DNA from: Thainema sp966674685
Lineage (GTDB): Bacteria; Cyanobacteriota; Cyanobacteriia; Phormidesmidales; Phormidesmidaceae
NCBI GenBank assembly: GCA_966674685.1
Contig: CBKWJC010000021.1
Coordinates: 12,439 to 76,438, forward strand
Direction: 5' to 3'
Length of the DNA: 64,000 nucleotides
The notes beneath the pieces are model-generated. The model worked only from the letters and a program-made list of their open reading frames with translations. It was not told the DNA's origin and did not search any database. Below are positions 44,502-53,652 of the stretch, in pieces. The translations under genes and the position numbers were made by a program. The stretch's first letter is position 1; the number at the start of each line of letters is the position of its first letter.

Positions 44502-46523
44502 CTATTTGCGAGAACTGGCTTTGTTTTTAGACGATTTAGAGGAACGTGAGGATTTTGCTGTCGTTTTCGCTGGATTCGGCTCGACCGTTGGTACCGTAAA
44601 GTGAAACTGGCTACCCTGATCGCGACCGGGGGACTCCGCCCAGATTTCTCCGCCCAGTCCGGTAACAATTTGCCGACAAATAGCCAGCCCCAACCCTGTT
44701 CCCCCCGTGCTGCGGCGCAGTGCTCCCTCCTCTTGATAAAAACGGTCAAACACAAACTCTAGACGCTGAGGTTCAATGCCACGGCCCGTGTCTGCAACCG
44801 TGATTTCTAGCATTTTGCCGCCATTGGGCTGTGCCTTAATCGTAATCACACCGTCTGCACTGGTGAATTTGCAGGCGTTATCGAGCAGTTTCGTCAGAAC
44901 TTCTACCAGCCATTCTCCATCTGCTCGAATCAGCGGCAGTTTACTCGGCACATTCACTTCCAGCTTGGGGATATTATCTTGGGCTGTCCGGGCGCGTATG
45001 CTGCTGAGCGCTAAATCGATGCATTCCTGCACAGACAGGGGTTCCAGGTGCCATTCGATTCGCCCGCTTTCCAGTTGAGACAGGGTTAAAAAGTCCTGCA
45101 CCAGTTTACGCATTCGTTCCGCATCCGACAGGGCTGAATTGAGCATCACTTGCTGTAGTTCTGGCGACATGTCAGGTTCCGTTGCCAAACTTTCTAGGCA
45201 AACCTGAATAGTCGATAGCGGCGTCCGTAACTCGTGGCCAGTAATGGCAATTAAATTGCTGCGGGTTCGATCCAGTGCTTCTAGCTGCTGATTGAGGTCT
45301 TCTAAGTTAGCGTAGGATTCGGCCTGAATGAGCGCAACCCCAAGCTGAGTTGCGATCGCATTGACCAGCGCCACTTCATCTCTTGTCCAAGAGTAGGGAG
45401 CAGGCTGACAGTGATGCAGCTCAATGACACCCAGAACGCGCCCTTTATATAGAATCGGCACGATTAACCACGACCGAATCTGCCATTGATCAATCAGGTC
45501 TTGAACGGCGGTTAAATCGATATCCAGATCAGTCTGGGGCTGAGTCGTGTCGCTAATCGACAGCGCTTCATGCTGATCAATTACGTACTGAAACAGGGGA
45601 TTATCCTCAAGCGGCCAGGTTTGAGCCTTCAACGACGGCACCTCATAACTGAGGTGTTCATGCTGAATCTGAGCGCTCGTCGTTCCCGCCTGATGGCGAT
45701 ACAAAATACAGCGGCACACATCTAGAGCTTGTCCCATCTCCGTCACGGCAATCCGAAAGATTTCGTCCGGATCAAGCGAACGACGAATCGCCGCAGTAAT
45801 GGAGTTGATCAGCCGCTCTCGCTGCTCCTGGGCAGCAATCGAGCGATAGGCTTTGAGCAGCTTATACTGACCCGCTTGTAAATAGGTCACCAGTCGCTGG
45901 GCAAACGGGTCAGGATCGACATCCCGCAGACGTGGCTCTGGGGTGAGATAGCGCTGACGTGCGATCGCAATCTTGTCTTTTAGCTCTGGACGATAGCGCT
46001 GAATCCGCTCTAGTAAAATATTCGCCGCGTCATAGCTCGTAGCCGGATCAGACGTCCACACCCCATCAAAGCGCCGCACCTGATCCATCGCCAGTGGAGA
46101 AGACTTAGAAGTCTCAAACTCATCGGGTTGATCCAGTGAACCGTGATGCTCCCGACAAATCAAACAGGCCGTATACTGCTGCCCTACCACAACAAGATGC
46201 CACTCCTGAGACAGCATATCCTCAGGTTCAAATGCAACGGTCTCATATCCGTCCGAGCGATTTGCAAATTCCGTTTCAGGCGCAGCCAAAACATAAACCT
46301 GATCAGTAACATTGGCAATCCGCTCGTAGCGATGGGCTTCTTGACGATAGAATCGCTCGCGCTGAAAACTAGCGATAATCAAAGGCTGCTCAGACGTACT
46401 GGCCAACACTTGGTCTTCCATCGCATGAGACAGCGCCGTGAGCGACGACTTGAAATACATTTGAGGGCGCAGTTCAGGCCGCCTTTGCAGCAAGGCTTCC
46501 AAAACGGAAGTTGAAATCCTCAT
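44502..46523 (-). CDS. DICT-GAF sensor histidine kinase
   Basis: A 673-residue soluble kinase. The N-terminus (STSVLEALLQRRPELRPQMYFK) and the next ~200 residues are a DICT sensory domain, typical of cyanobacterial signalling proteins. A GAF domain (about 240-400) is followed by HisKA (GHELRTP, His about 429) and HATPase with N-box LLDNACKFTS and GTGLGLAICRQI. The Ser/Lys-rich tail is disordered. An ATG at 46523 (MRISTSV) is taken; the frame is open 90 bases upstream without conservation. No response regulator gene is next to it. Confidence 0.9.
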   Translation of the reverse strand: MRISTSVLEALLQRRPELRPQMYFKSSLTALSHAMEDQVLASTSEQPLIIASFQRERFYRQEAHRYERIANVTDQVYVLAAPETEFANRSDGYETVAFEPEDMLSQEWHLVVVGQQYTACLICREHHGSLDQPDEFETSKSSPLAMDQVRRFDGVWTSDPATSYDAANILLERIQRYRPELKDKIAIARQRYLTPEPRLRDVDPDPFAQRLVTYLQAGQYKLLKAYRSIAAQEQRERLINSITAAIRRSLDPDEIFRIAVTEMGQALDVCRCILYRHQAGTTSAQIQHEHLSYEVPSLKAQTWPLEDNPLFQYVIDQHEALSISDTTQPQTDLDIDLTAVQDLIDQWQIRSWLIVPILYKGRVLGVIELHHCQPAPYSWTRDEVALVNAIATQLGVALIQAESYANLEDLNQQLEALDRTRSNLIAITGHELRTPLSTIQVCLESLATEPDMSPELQQVMLNSALSDAERMRKLVQDFLTLSQLESGRIEWHLEPLSVQECIDLALSSIRARTAQDNIPKLEVNVPSKLPLIRADGEWLVEVLTKLLDNACKFTSADGVITIKAQPNGGKMLEITVADTGRGIEPQRLEFVFDRFYQEEGALRRSTGGTGLGLAICRQIVTGLGGEIWAESPGRDQGSQFHFTVPTVEPNPAKTTAKSSRSSKSSKNKASSRK

Positions 46524-47230
46524 GGATAGTCTCGATGAATCGACTGGCATAGATGATTTGCATCTTGCACTCGGCATTTCGCAGAATACCGAATTGGCGT
46601 TTCGGCTAAGCAACGTGCAAAACTTGAATCGGGAAACTCAAAGAAATGGCTCACGATGGTGCACGAAAAAGTCGCAACCCAAAGCAGCCTTTGAAATCAT
46701 AGAGGAATATCAATCACTGTACCTCTCCTCCAGGGATCATTCGGAATTAGCTCATAATCGCACTAAATCTGTTGACGAAGACCAAACTGTAACTTCTAAA
46801 CAGCAAGCAGTGCAAATCTTGAGTGCATACCCTGCATAAAAGCGCCTGATACCTCCGAACTTAAATTCAGGTCTTGCTTAATCTGGCTATCAATTGTGAT
46901 GTTGGGGTGGTGTCCCCACATCACAATTCATACTTAAAATCAGCAATCCCCAATTTCAGACTACGTTATCTAGATGCTATCCAGACCGTATTACCCTGTT
47001 TTCTATTTTGAGTCAAAACGGGACGATTTGTAGATTATCCCGCCAGAACTCACAGTTCATATTCCAGCTCAAGCCCAAAGAATCATTTTGGGCAGATCAG
47101 CCATAACCATTTGTAAACGTTAAAGTTTGACCGCAGGTTAGCTAAGGCAGAAAGCAGACTTGCTACAGTAGTGAGGCCAGGGATGATTTGTGAAAAAGCG
47201 CGAATCGACTACTCACTAAAGGTAACTGAG
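46524..47230. other. 707-bp spacer with one hairpin
   Basis: Lies between divergent genes. A 105-codon plus frame at 46522-46839 overlaps the kinase start region and has no family features, so it is not called. The frame of the Cache sensor is open from 47171. Confidence 0.5.
46892..46928. repeat. 15-bp hairpin with one bulge
   Basis: AATTGTGATGT-T-GGGG pairs with CCCCACATCACAATT. Another member of the intergenic palindrome class. Confidence 0.65.
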
Positions 47231-48760
47231 ATGATTGAGCCTGCTCCCTCCGCTACAGATCCTCGATCCGGCCTGCCTCACGCATCCAGTTCGTCTACAG
47301 CCAATTCATCCTTAGCCTCACTTCCAAATGCAGCACACCCCTCCGTTGGGAACCCCCATAGCCGCTTTCTATCTATCCGCTGGACACTCCCAGTGCTACT
47401 TATCGTGCCGCTGGTCTGTGGCGTAGGTCTCACGGGTTTCTTAGCGTTTCGTAATGGTCAAAGAGCCGTTAGCGATCTAGCACAGCAGCTCCAGCATTCA
47501 ACCAAAGGCAATGTTGAATCACAGCTTACAAGTTATCTACACCGTCCACAGCAGCTCAACCAGATCAACGGCGAAGCGCTTCAATCTGGATTAATTGATG
47601 CCCAGAATTTAGATGCGCTGGGCACATACCTATGGCAGCAAATGCAGACGTTTGATGTGCCATACCTCTCTTGGACAGCCGCTAACGGCAATTTCGTCGG
47701 TGCAGGCATATATCGTGATGCGGCCCTGATTGAATTGCTAGCCAATCAAACCAATCCGGGTATTCTCTACTCCTACAACACGAATGCCCAAGGAGAACGA
47801 ACAACCCTTTATCAGCAAGATGGCGGAAATGGGTCTGTAGTTTATAACCCCCGAGCTGAAGTGTCTTACCAAGCCGCTGAGCAATCAGGTCAAGCCATCT
47901 GGAGCAGAGATGAGTGGGATGATGCTCCAGAAATTCTAGTCATTTCTACCAGTCAACCTGTTTATACCGATACAGGAACGCTCATGGGCGTACTCAATGT
48001 AGATTTGAAGCTGGGGGCAATTAGCGATTATCTTAACCAGCTTCAGTTACCGTCATCCGCTCGGATTTTCATTGTAGACAGCGATGGTTTACTGGTGGCT
48101 AATTCCGGTGATGCTCAGCCCTATATGATTATGAATAGCAGGGCTGTTCCCATTTCTCCTGAAAATAGCTCCGACCCGCTGATTCAGGCCACAGCCCGCT
48201 TCTTGAAGGAAAAGACTGATATCGGTCTGCTGTCCTCTAATCAAGTGCATCACTTTACTGCTGAGGGGGAACGGCAATATGTGTCAGCGTTTCCGTGGCA
48301 AGACCGAGCTGGGCTGAATTGGTGGGTTGTAACGGTCGTGCCCCGATCTGAACTGATGCATCATGTTGATAAGACAGTCCAGCATACGCTCCTCGTGGGT
48401 GGCAGCATCACGGCGGGTGCAGCATTGCTGGGTGTCTTGCTGTCTCTTTGGATTGTGCGCCCGATTCGACGCCTCAATGAGGCCGCTTCTGAGATGAAGC
48501 AAGAACGCTACCAGCATGGTGGACTGAGTGATATTGCTGAGCGCCCTGATGAATTGGGACTTTTGGCTGAGCTGTTTGAAGACATGGCGTTTGTGATCAC
48601 GAGTCGGCAACAAAGTTTAGCGGATCAAGTTGCTGATTTGCAGGCCGAAATGAGTGAAGCTAGCTCTGTGACGCTCTCTACCGACCTCAATGCGTTTACT
48701 AAAGTGCTCCAGCATTCTAAAGATGTGCGGCGAACTATTCAACGCCAGCAGCAGCCGTAG
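47231..48760 (+). CDS. dCache-HAMP membrane sensor without output domain
   Basis: A 509-residue membrane protein. After a Ser/Pro-rich cytosolic start, TM1 (about 50-72), a periplasmic double-Cache domain (about 75-375), TM2 (about 387-410) and a HAMP domain (about 411-460) follow. The C-terminus is a short coiled coil ending KDVRRTIQRQQQP, with no kinase, cyclase or methyl-accepting domain. It must signal through a partner or be a truncated receptor. ATG 47231 with AAAGG upstream is chosen over 47171. Confidence 0.85.
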   Translation: MIEPAPSATDPRSGLPHASSSSTANSSLASLPNAAHPSVGNPHSRFLSIRWTLPVLLIVPLVCGVGLTGFLAFRNGQRAVSDLAQQLQHSTKGNVESQLTSYLHRPQQLNQINGEALQSGLIDAQNLDALGTYLWQQMQTFDVPYLSWTAANGNFVGAGIYRDAALIELLANQTNPGILYSYNTNAQGERTTLYQQDGGNGSVVYNPRAEVSYQAAEQSGQAIWSRDEWDDAPEILVISTSQPVYTDTGTLMGVLNVDLKLGAISDYLNQLQLPSSARIFIVDSDGLLVANSGDAQPYMIMNSRAVPISPENSSDPLIQATARFLKEKTDIGLLSSNQVHHFTAEGERQYVSAFPWQDRAGLNWWVVTVVPRSELMHHVDKTVQHTLLVGGSITAGAALLGVLLSLWIVRPIRRLNEAASEMKQERYQHGGLSDIAERPDELGLLAELFEDMAFVITSRQQSLADQVADLQAEMSEASSVTLSTDLNAFTKVLQHSKDVRRTIQRQQQP

Positions 48761-49087
48761 GCATTGATACAGCTTGATTCTTGTTTGACACAGATGCTTT
48801 GATCAAATCTCAGAACCAATACGTTGCAGTTTTTTGAGGTTATCAGTAAATTTTGGGGCAAATTTCCGGTTCAAGTGCCGCTTTCTTGGTAAAAATGACC
48901 GTATGAACTCATAGCAATCTCGGATAAAATCCAGGTTGCTGCCGATTTGTGATGGCTTTAGAGTTGCTTATACGGTGGTTAGCGGATTAGCTAGCTCTCC
49001 TGTCTATCGCTTATCGGGGGATATGCGATCGCAATTTGAACCACGATTTGTACCACTAGTCCTCCAGTAAATCTATTTGGGAACACT
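48761..49087. other. 327-bp spacer upstream of the phosphohexomutase
   Basis: Promoter region; one HIP1 site near 49025. No gene seen. Confidence 0.45.
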
Positions 49088-50572
49088 ATGGCGGCTCCAA
49101 CCTCATTTGCAACCCTGGCGCAAAAAGAGATCAAATTTGGCACAGATGGTTGGCGAGGCGTGATAGCAGCGGATTTTACATTCGCTCGCGTTGCCCACGT
49201 TGCCCCAATTGCAGCAGATGTGCTGGCTCAAGTCTATGGCGAAATGACGGGTAGCCGCACCGTAGTTGTGGGCTATGATCGCCGTTTCCTGTCACCTGAA
49301 TTTGCCCAAACGGCAGCAGAAGCCATTCAAGCGGCAGGGTTTGATGTGATGCTAGCGGAGCAGTTTGCGCCAACGCCAGCCTTTAGCTGGGCCGCCAAGG
49401 ATCTGGGAGCCTTGGGAGCGGTGGTGATCACGGCAAGTCATAATCCGGCTGCTTATTCGGGATTTAAGGTCAAAAGCGCGCTGGGCGGATCGGTGCCACC
49501 GGAAGTGACGCAAAAGATTGAAGAGCGGCTAGATGTGCCTATAGAACCCCGCACACCAGGTTCACTACAAACGTTTGACCCCTGGCCGAGCTACTGCAAT
49601 GCGCTGCGCTCCAGGGTCGATATTGAAGGAATTAAAGCTGCAATTCTCAGAGAGACGGCAATGCCGAACGCATCGCAAAAGCTCACAGTCTTTGCCGATG
49701 TTATGCACGGGGCAGCAGCGGGCGGACTGGCTAAGCTGCTGGGTACCACCGTACATGAGCTGCATGGCGATCCAGATCCACTCTTTGAAGGGGGCGCACC
49801 GGAACCCCTGCCCAAGTATCTGGGCAAATTTTTGGAAACAATTCGCACCTATGAAAAAGCGGATGACGAATTAGTCGTGGGACTCGTCTTTGATGGTGAT
49901 AGCGATCGCATCGCCGCTGTTGATGGCAACGGCACATTTCTCAGCTCTCAGATTTTAATTCCGGTGCTGATTGAGCATTTGTCTACTCGGCGGGACTATC
50001 ACGGTGAAGTGGTCAAAACCATTAGCGGCTCTGATCTGATTCCCCGGATTGCTCAGCATTACGGGCTAGATTTGCACCAGACGCCAATTGGCTACAAATA
50101 CATCGCCGACCGGATGACGGAAGCTCATGTGCTAATTGGTGGCGAAGAATCCGGTGGAGTCGGCTACGGACATCACATTCCTGAGCGTGACGCGCTGCTG
50201 TCAGCGCTGTATGTGCTGGAAGCTGTGCTGAAATCCGGTGAGGACTTAAGCGATATCTATAAGCGACTGCAAAATCAGGTCGGCTTTCACTCAGAATACG
50301 ACCGGATTGATTTACCCCTCGCCAGTATGGATGTGCGGGCCAAGCTGATTGAAACGCTGGAGTCGGAACCCCTGCAATCAGTGAACGGCAAAGCCGTCAC
50401 GGACTGTCTGACAATTGATGGCTACAAGTTTCGCTTAGAAGACGACAGTTGGCTGTTGATCCGCTTCAGCGGTACGGAACCCGTTCTGCGGCTCTACTGT
50501 GAAGCTAAAGATAGGGAAACCGTGCATCAAACGCTGAAATGGGCTGAACAGTGGGCGAAATCGATTGCTTAA
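49088..50572 (+). CDS. phosphoglucomutase/phosphomannomutase family protein
   Basis: A 494-residue alpha-D-phosphohexomutase. Four family motifs are intact: TASHNPAAYSG (phosphoserine Ser117), metal-binding DGDSDR, sugar-binding GGEESGG and phosphate-binding RFSGTEP. It interconverts hexose 1- and 6-phosphates feeding glycogen or exopolysaccharide synthesis; whether it prefers glucose or mannose is not decided by sequence. It begins at ATG. rdgB follows after 160 bases. Confidence 0.92.
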   Translation: MAAPTSFATLAQKEIKFGTDGWRGVIAADFTFARVAHVAPIAADVLAQVYGEMTGSRTVVVGYDRRFLSPEFAQTAAEAIQAAGFDVMLAEQFAPTPAFSWAAKDLGALGAVVITASHNPAAYSGFKVKSALGGSVPPEVTQKIEERLDVPIEPRTPGSLQTFDPWPSYCNALRSRVDIEGIKAAILRETAMPNASQKLTVFADVMHGAAAGGLAKLLGTTVHELHGDPDPLFEGGAPEPLPKYLGKFLETIRTYEKADDELVVGLVFDGDSDRIAAVDGNGTFLSSQILIPVLIEHLSTRRDYHGEVVKTISGSDLIPRIAQHYGLDLHQTPIGYKYIADRMTEAHVLIGGEESGGVGYGHHIPERDALLSALYVLEAVLKSGEDLSDIYKRLQNQVGFHSEYDRIDLPLASMDVRAKLIETLESEPLQSVNGKAVTDCLTIDGYKFRLEDDSWLLIRFSGTEPVLRLYCEAKDRETVHQTLKWAEQWAKSIA

Positions 50573-50732
50573 CGGGTGAAGTTACTAGCCTCGCAGGCTT
50601 GCACCTTACCAATCTAAAACTTGAAGCAGATAGCTTGCTGCGGCGTTGCAGTGGTGAACTGTCAGTGGTGGGTTTGAGAAAAGATGCGAGCAACACACGC
50701 AACATGATCTGCAACGGGAGTAAACACTAATT

Positions 50733-51317
50733 ATGCCGTCAATTGTGGTCGCCACGGGCAATCCAGGCAAACTGGGCGAAATGCAGGCTTATCTGGGTGA
50801 ACTGGGCTGGAACTTGGTGCTCAAACCAGATGAAATTGATGTGGAAGAAACGGGCAGTACGTTCATCGAGAATGCACGGCTCAAAGCATCTCAAGTCGCT
50901 CGGGCAACTCAGCAATGGGCGATCGCAGATGACTCTGGCTTAGCCGTCGATGCTCTCAAAGGTGCGCCTGGTCTCTACTCGGCTCGCTATGGCAAATCTG
51001 ATGCTGATCGCATTCAGCGATTACTAACTGAACTGGGCGATACCGATCAGCGGTCTGCCCAGTTTATTTGTGCGATCGCACTTGCCCGACCGGATGGCAC
51101 CATTCTGCTGGAAACCAACGGCATCTGCTACGGTGAAATTCTGCGACGGCCCAGTGGCCAAGGCGGATTCGGCTATGATCCAATTTTCTACGTACCGACC
51201 CAAGGCTGTACCTTTGCCGAGATGACGCCCGAACAGAAGCACGTCCACAGTCATCGCGGCGTCGCCTTCCGTCAGCTCATGCCCCAACTGCGATCGCTCT
51301 CCAGTGCCATGCGTTAA
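50733..51317 (+). CDS. rdgB: RdgB/HAM1 non-canonical purine NTP pyrophosphatase
   Basis: A 194-residue house-cleaning enzyme that hydrolyses ITP, dITP and XTP to monophosphates. Motifs: ATGNPGKLGEM near 6-16, FIENARLKA, ADDSGLAVDAL, GAPGLYSARY, and FGYDPIFYVP with SHRG near the end. ATG start at 50733. A 31-bp palindrome follows the stop at 51323. Confidence 0.94.
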   Translation: MPSIVVATGNPGKLGEMQAYLGELGWNLVLKPDEIDVEETGSTFIENARLKASQVARATQQWAIADDSGLAVDALKGAPGLYSARYGKSDADRIQRLLTELGDTDQRSAQFICAIALARPDGTILLETNGICYGEILRRPSGQGGFGYDPIFYVPTQGCTFAEMTPEQKHVHSHRGVAFRQLMPQLRSLSSAMR

Positions 51318-51322
51318 AACCA

Positions 51323-51385
51323 AAACCCACAAAAGCAGCCGAGAGCGTCAGCTTAGCTGACGCTCTCGGCTGCTTTTGTGGGTTT
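51323..51385. terminator. 31-bp perfect palindrome, convergent terminator
   Basis: Arms 51323-51353 and 51355-51385 with a single-base loop, flanked by AAA and TTT. It lies between the convergent rdgB and the hypothetical gene. Confidence 0.85.
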
Positions 51386-51400
51386 CAGGACAAGGTATGA

Positions 51401-51901
51401 CTACGAGCCAGATACCTTAACATTCTTAGCCATTGACATGAATGAACCCATATTGGCACCTGGGCGACGGCGGCGGGTTTGATTCTTGGCTGGATTCAAA
51501 TATTCTGGAGCGAAGGTGGCATCAGCATTCGACTCTGTTGCTGCCGCTACTGGCATGGGCTGAGGAGTAGCACCATTTTGAGTCAGCACAGCGATCGGCT
51601 CATTTTGCTCAGCAGTTGCTTGGGCGCTGGCCTGGGCAGTTGGCTGAGGGCTTGGCTGACTGCCGTTTTGAGAGGCAGCATCGGTTGCGATCGCAGCCGG
51701 AGCAGGTGAGCTGCTAGCTACCTCTTCCGTTTTGGCAGACTGAGCTTGATTTTCCGCAGGTTGAGACTGATTGGAGGACGGATTTGCCTGTGAATCGTCA
51801 ATCTCCAGGAAATACTCAGACTTTTTACCAACTCCAACCACTTTCAATAGAGAAGCAATTAGTCCGAAAATAGCGCCAAAAATCTTTTTAATAAAACCCA
51901 T
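51401..51901 (-). CDS. hypothetical protein with N-terminal amphipathic helix
   Basis: A 166-residue protein. The hydrophobic, glycine-rich start (MGFIKKIFGAIFGLIASLL) suggests membrane attachment. A KKSEYFLEIDD segment, an Ala/Gln/Pro-rich disordered middle (about 40-130) and a basic end (RRRRPGANMGSFMSMAKNV) follow. Its layout is shared by cyanobacterial hypothetical proteins that I cannot name. Start ATG 51901; an upstream in-frame TTG start is less likely. Confidence 0.75.
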   Translation of the reverse strand: MGFIKKIFGAIFGLIASLLKVVGVGKKSEYFLEIDDSQANPSSNQSQPAENQAQSAKTEEVASSSPAPAAIATDAASQNGSQPSPQPTAQASAQATAEQNEPIAVLTQNGATPQPMPVAAATESNADATFAPEYLNPAKNQTRRRRPGANMGSFMSMAKNVKVSGS

Positions 51902-52433
51902 TAGCCCAGTGACTCCCAAGTCTATGTTTCGCTGAAATGAACAAATCTAGTGGCAACCCTACATGGATGGCAGCATCTCTCGCTATCGACTTAACCCGTG
52001 CATTACGACTACTGTCACAGCTCGGCCCAACATGTGCAATGCATATCAGGCATATTAAGCGCAGTAGACTCGCGTGATGCAAATTACTCAATGCAACATT
52101 AACAGCCGCGATCTGACCCTATCCATCTAGAGCGCTATAGAAAAATCTAAGACGATTATGAATTTCTCATGTGGAGGAAAGCAACACTTCTACACATTTA
52201 TTGACAATGCGTTACTCAAAATCACATCTTGCCCATTCTACCGAAAGGCTATCACAAGAGTGCTCATGTGTACCCATCCCTAGACTGCATCGTGACTTCA
52301 GTTAATAGTGTCTCATTTGGCTGGAAACACAATGAACACTTCGCAAAGTGACCTGCATGGCAGCCCAAATTATAGTTATGCGCTGCATCATGAAGGAATC
52401 TTGCAGAAATGAGAAAATTCATACTATATATCT
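51902..52433. other. 532-bp spacer
   Basis: Divergent promoter region of the hypothetical gene and the lipase-like gene. Short frames (for example 41 codons near 52158) have no support. Confidence 0.45.
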
Positions 52434-53090
52434 ATGCCATCCGTTGCCATGCTCGATTCGTCAACCGTCAATCGCTCCGCAGCACCTAATCCAGTTGTGC
52501 TGGTACCTGGCATTGATGATACAGCCACCGTACTTCAGCCGCTGATGCAGATGCTGCAGCAGCAGGGTCGCCACGTTCACGGGCTGAGTTTATGGCCTAG
52601 CAATGGCGATTTGGGGCTTGATGAATTAGCGGCTCAGGTTGATCGCTATGTCAATCAGACCTTTGCACCTCACCAACCCATTGACTTGATTGGCTTCAGT
52701 ATGGGGGGAATTGTGAGTCGCTACTATGTGCAGCAGCTTGATCAGTGCGATCGCGTTCAGCGATTAATCACGATCTCATCACCGCATCAGGGATCGCTGG
52801 TTGCCTATGGTCGCTGGAATTTAGGCTGCTATCAAATGCGTCCCGGCAGTCCTTTTCTGCAAGAACTGAATCGGGACTTAAGTCGGCTGCATCGGCTCAA
52901 TTTCACCTCAATATGGACACCGTTTGACCTGATGATTCTCCCGGCCCATAGCTCACAACTACCTGTGGGACGAGAACTGACGTTTCCCGTGCTGCTGCAT
53001 TCCTGGATGATTAGCGATCCCCGCTGTTTGGCTGCGATCGCAACTTTACTCAACGAACCATTACGCTACGCATCACCAACCTGTGCATAG
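52434..53090 (+). CDS. alpha/beta hydrolase (lipase-like)
   Basis: A 218-residue hydrolase. The oxyanion stretch VLVPGIDD precedes nucleophile Ser89 in GFSMGG; Asp in TPFDLMILP and His in LLHSWM complete a plausible triad. It resembles triacylglycerol lipases/acyltransferases. There is no signal peptide, so it is probably cytosolic. It overlaps the 3' end of the convergent VOC gene by 25 bases. Confidence 0.85.
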   Translation: MPSVAMLDSSTVNRSAAPNPVVLVPGIDDTATVLQPLMQMLQQQGRHVHGLSLWPSNGDLGLDELAAQVDRYVNQTFAPHQPIDLIGFSMGGIVSRYYVQQLDQCDRVQRLITISSPHQGSLVAYGRWNLGCYQMRPGSPFLQELNRDLSRLHRLNFTSIWTPFDLMILPAHSSQLPVGRELTFPVLLHSWMISDPRCLAAIATLLNEPLRYASPTCA

Positions 53091-53494
53091 GCCACCTCGC
53101 CAAAAATAGCGCTGGTGTGACGATAGAACTTGAACTCCAGTAGGTTATGAAAGGGATCAACCAGGAAGAACGTGCGGTGCTCCAGCGGTAAGCCCGGAAA
53201 CCGCAATTTCGGCTGCTGATAAAACGCAAGTTCATGCGCCTGAGCGCGCTGGAGCAGGGCTTCCCAATCCGCTTCCTCAGGGAAGACGAGGCCAAAATGC
53301 CGGGGATAGATACCTTTTTGCGGCTCTAGCGGTTCATGAGCCACGTGAGCGACAAGCTGGTGACCTTGCAGGTTGAGGATGAGCGATCCTGGCCCTTCGC
53401 GTCCGGGTTCACAGCCAAGGCCGTCTACATAGAATTTGCGGGTGTCGTCGAGGTTGGTGACAGGGAAGGCGAGGTGGAAGATGGGTTGGGGCAT
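53066..53494 (-). CDS. VOC-superfamily (glyoxalase-like) protein
   Basis: A 142-residue single vicinal-oxygen-chelate protein: HLAFPVTNLDDTRKFYVDGLG at the start and FFLVDPFHNLLEFKFY near the end, with candidate metal residues His7 and Glu in LEFK. It could be a dioxygenase, glyoxalase or resistance-type protein; substrate unknown. Its 3' end overlaps the lipase-like gene. Confidence 0.87.
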   Translation of the reverse strand: MPQPIFHLAFPVTNLDDTRKFYVDGLGCEPGREGPGSLILNLQGHQLVAHVAHEPLEPQKGIYPRHFGLVFPEEADWEALLQRAQAHELAFYQQPKLRFPGLPLEHRTFFLVDPFHNLLEFKFYRHTSAIFGEVAYAQVGDA

Positions 53495-53534
53495 GGGTTT
53501 GGGGTAGATGGGTGGGAGGGTGGATGGGTAGAAG

Positions 53535-53575
53535 GTTAGGAAGGCTGTAAAGGCTGTAAAGGGAGCCGAGGGAAT
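53535..53575. repeat. purine-rich repeat, short copy
   Basis: GGCTGTAAAGGCTGTAAAGG then GAGCCGAGGGAATT repeats the GGCTGTA and GGGAGYCGAGGG modules seen at 35860-35915 and 41556-41640. Confidence 0.5.
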
Positions 53576-53652
53576 TAGATGTAGGGTGTGTTGAGCATTG
53601 CGAAACGCACCGAGTTAGGGAGTTGAGGGCTTTGGGCAAAAAGCTTTGGTCT

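Noticed and set aside
46522..46839. 105-codon plus-strand ORF divergent from the DICT kinase
   Set aside because: Overlaps the kinase translation start region and lacks any family signature or ribosome binding site.
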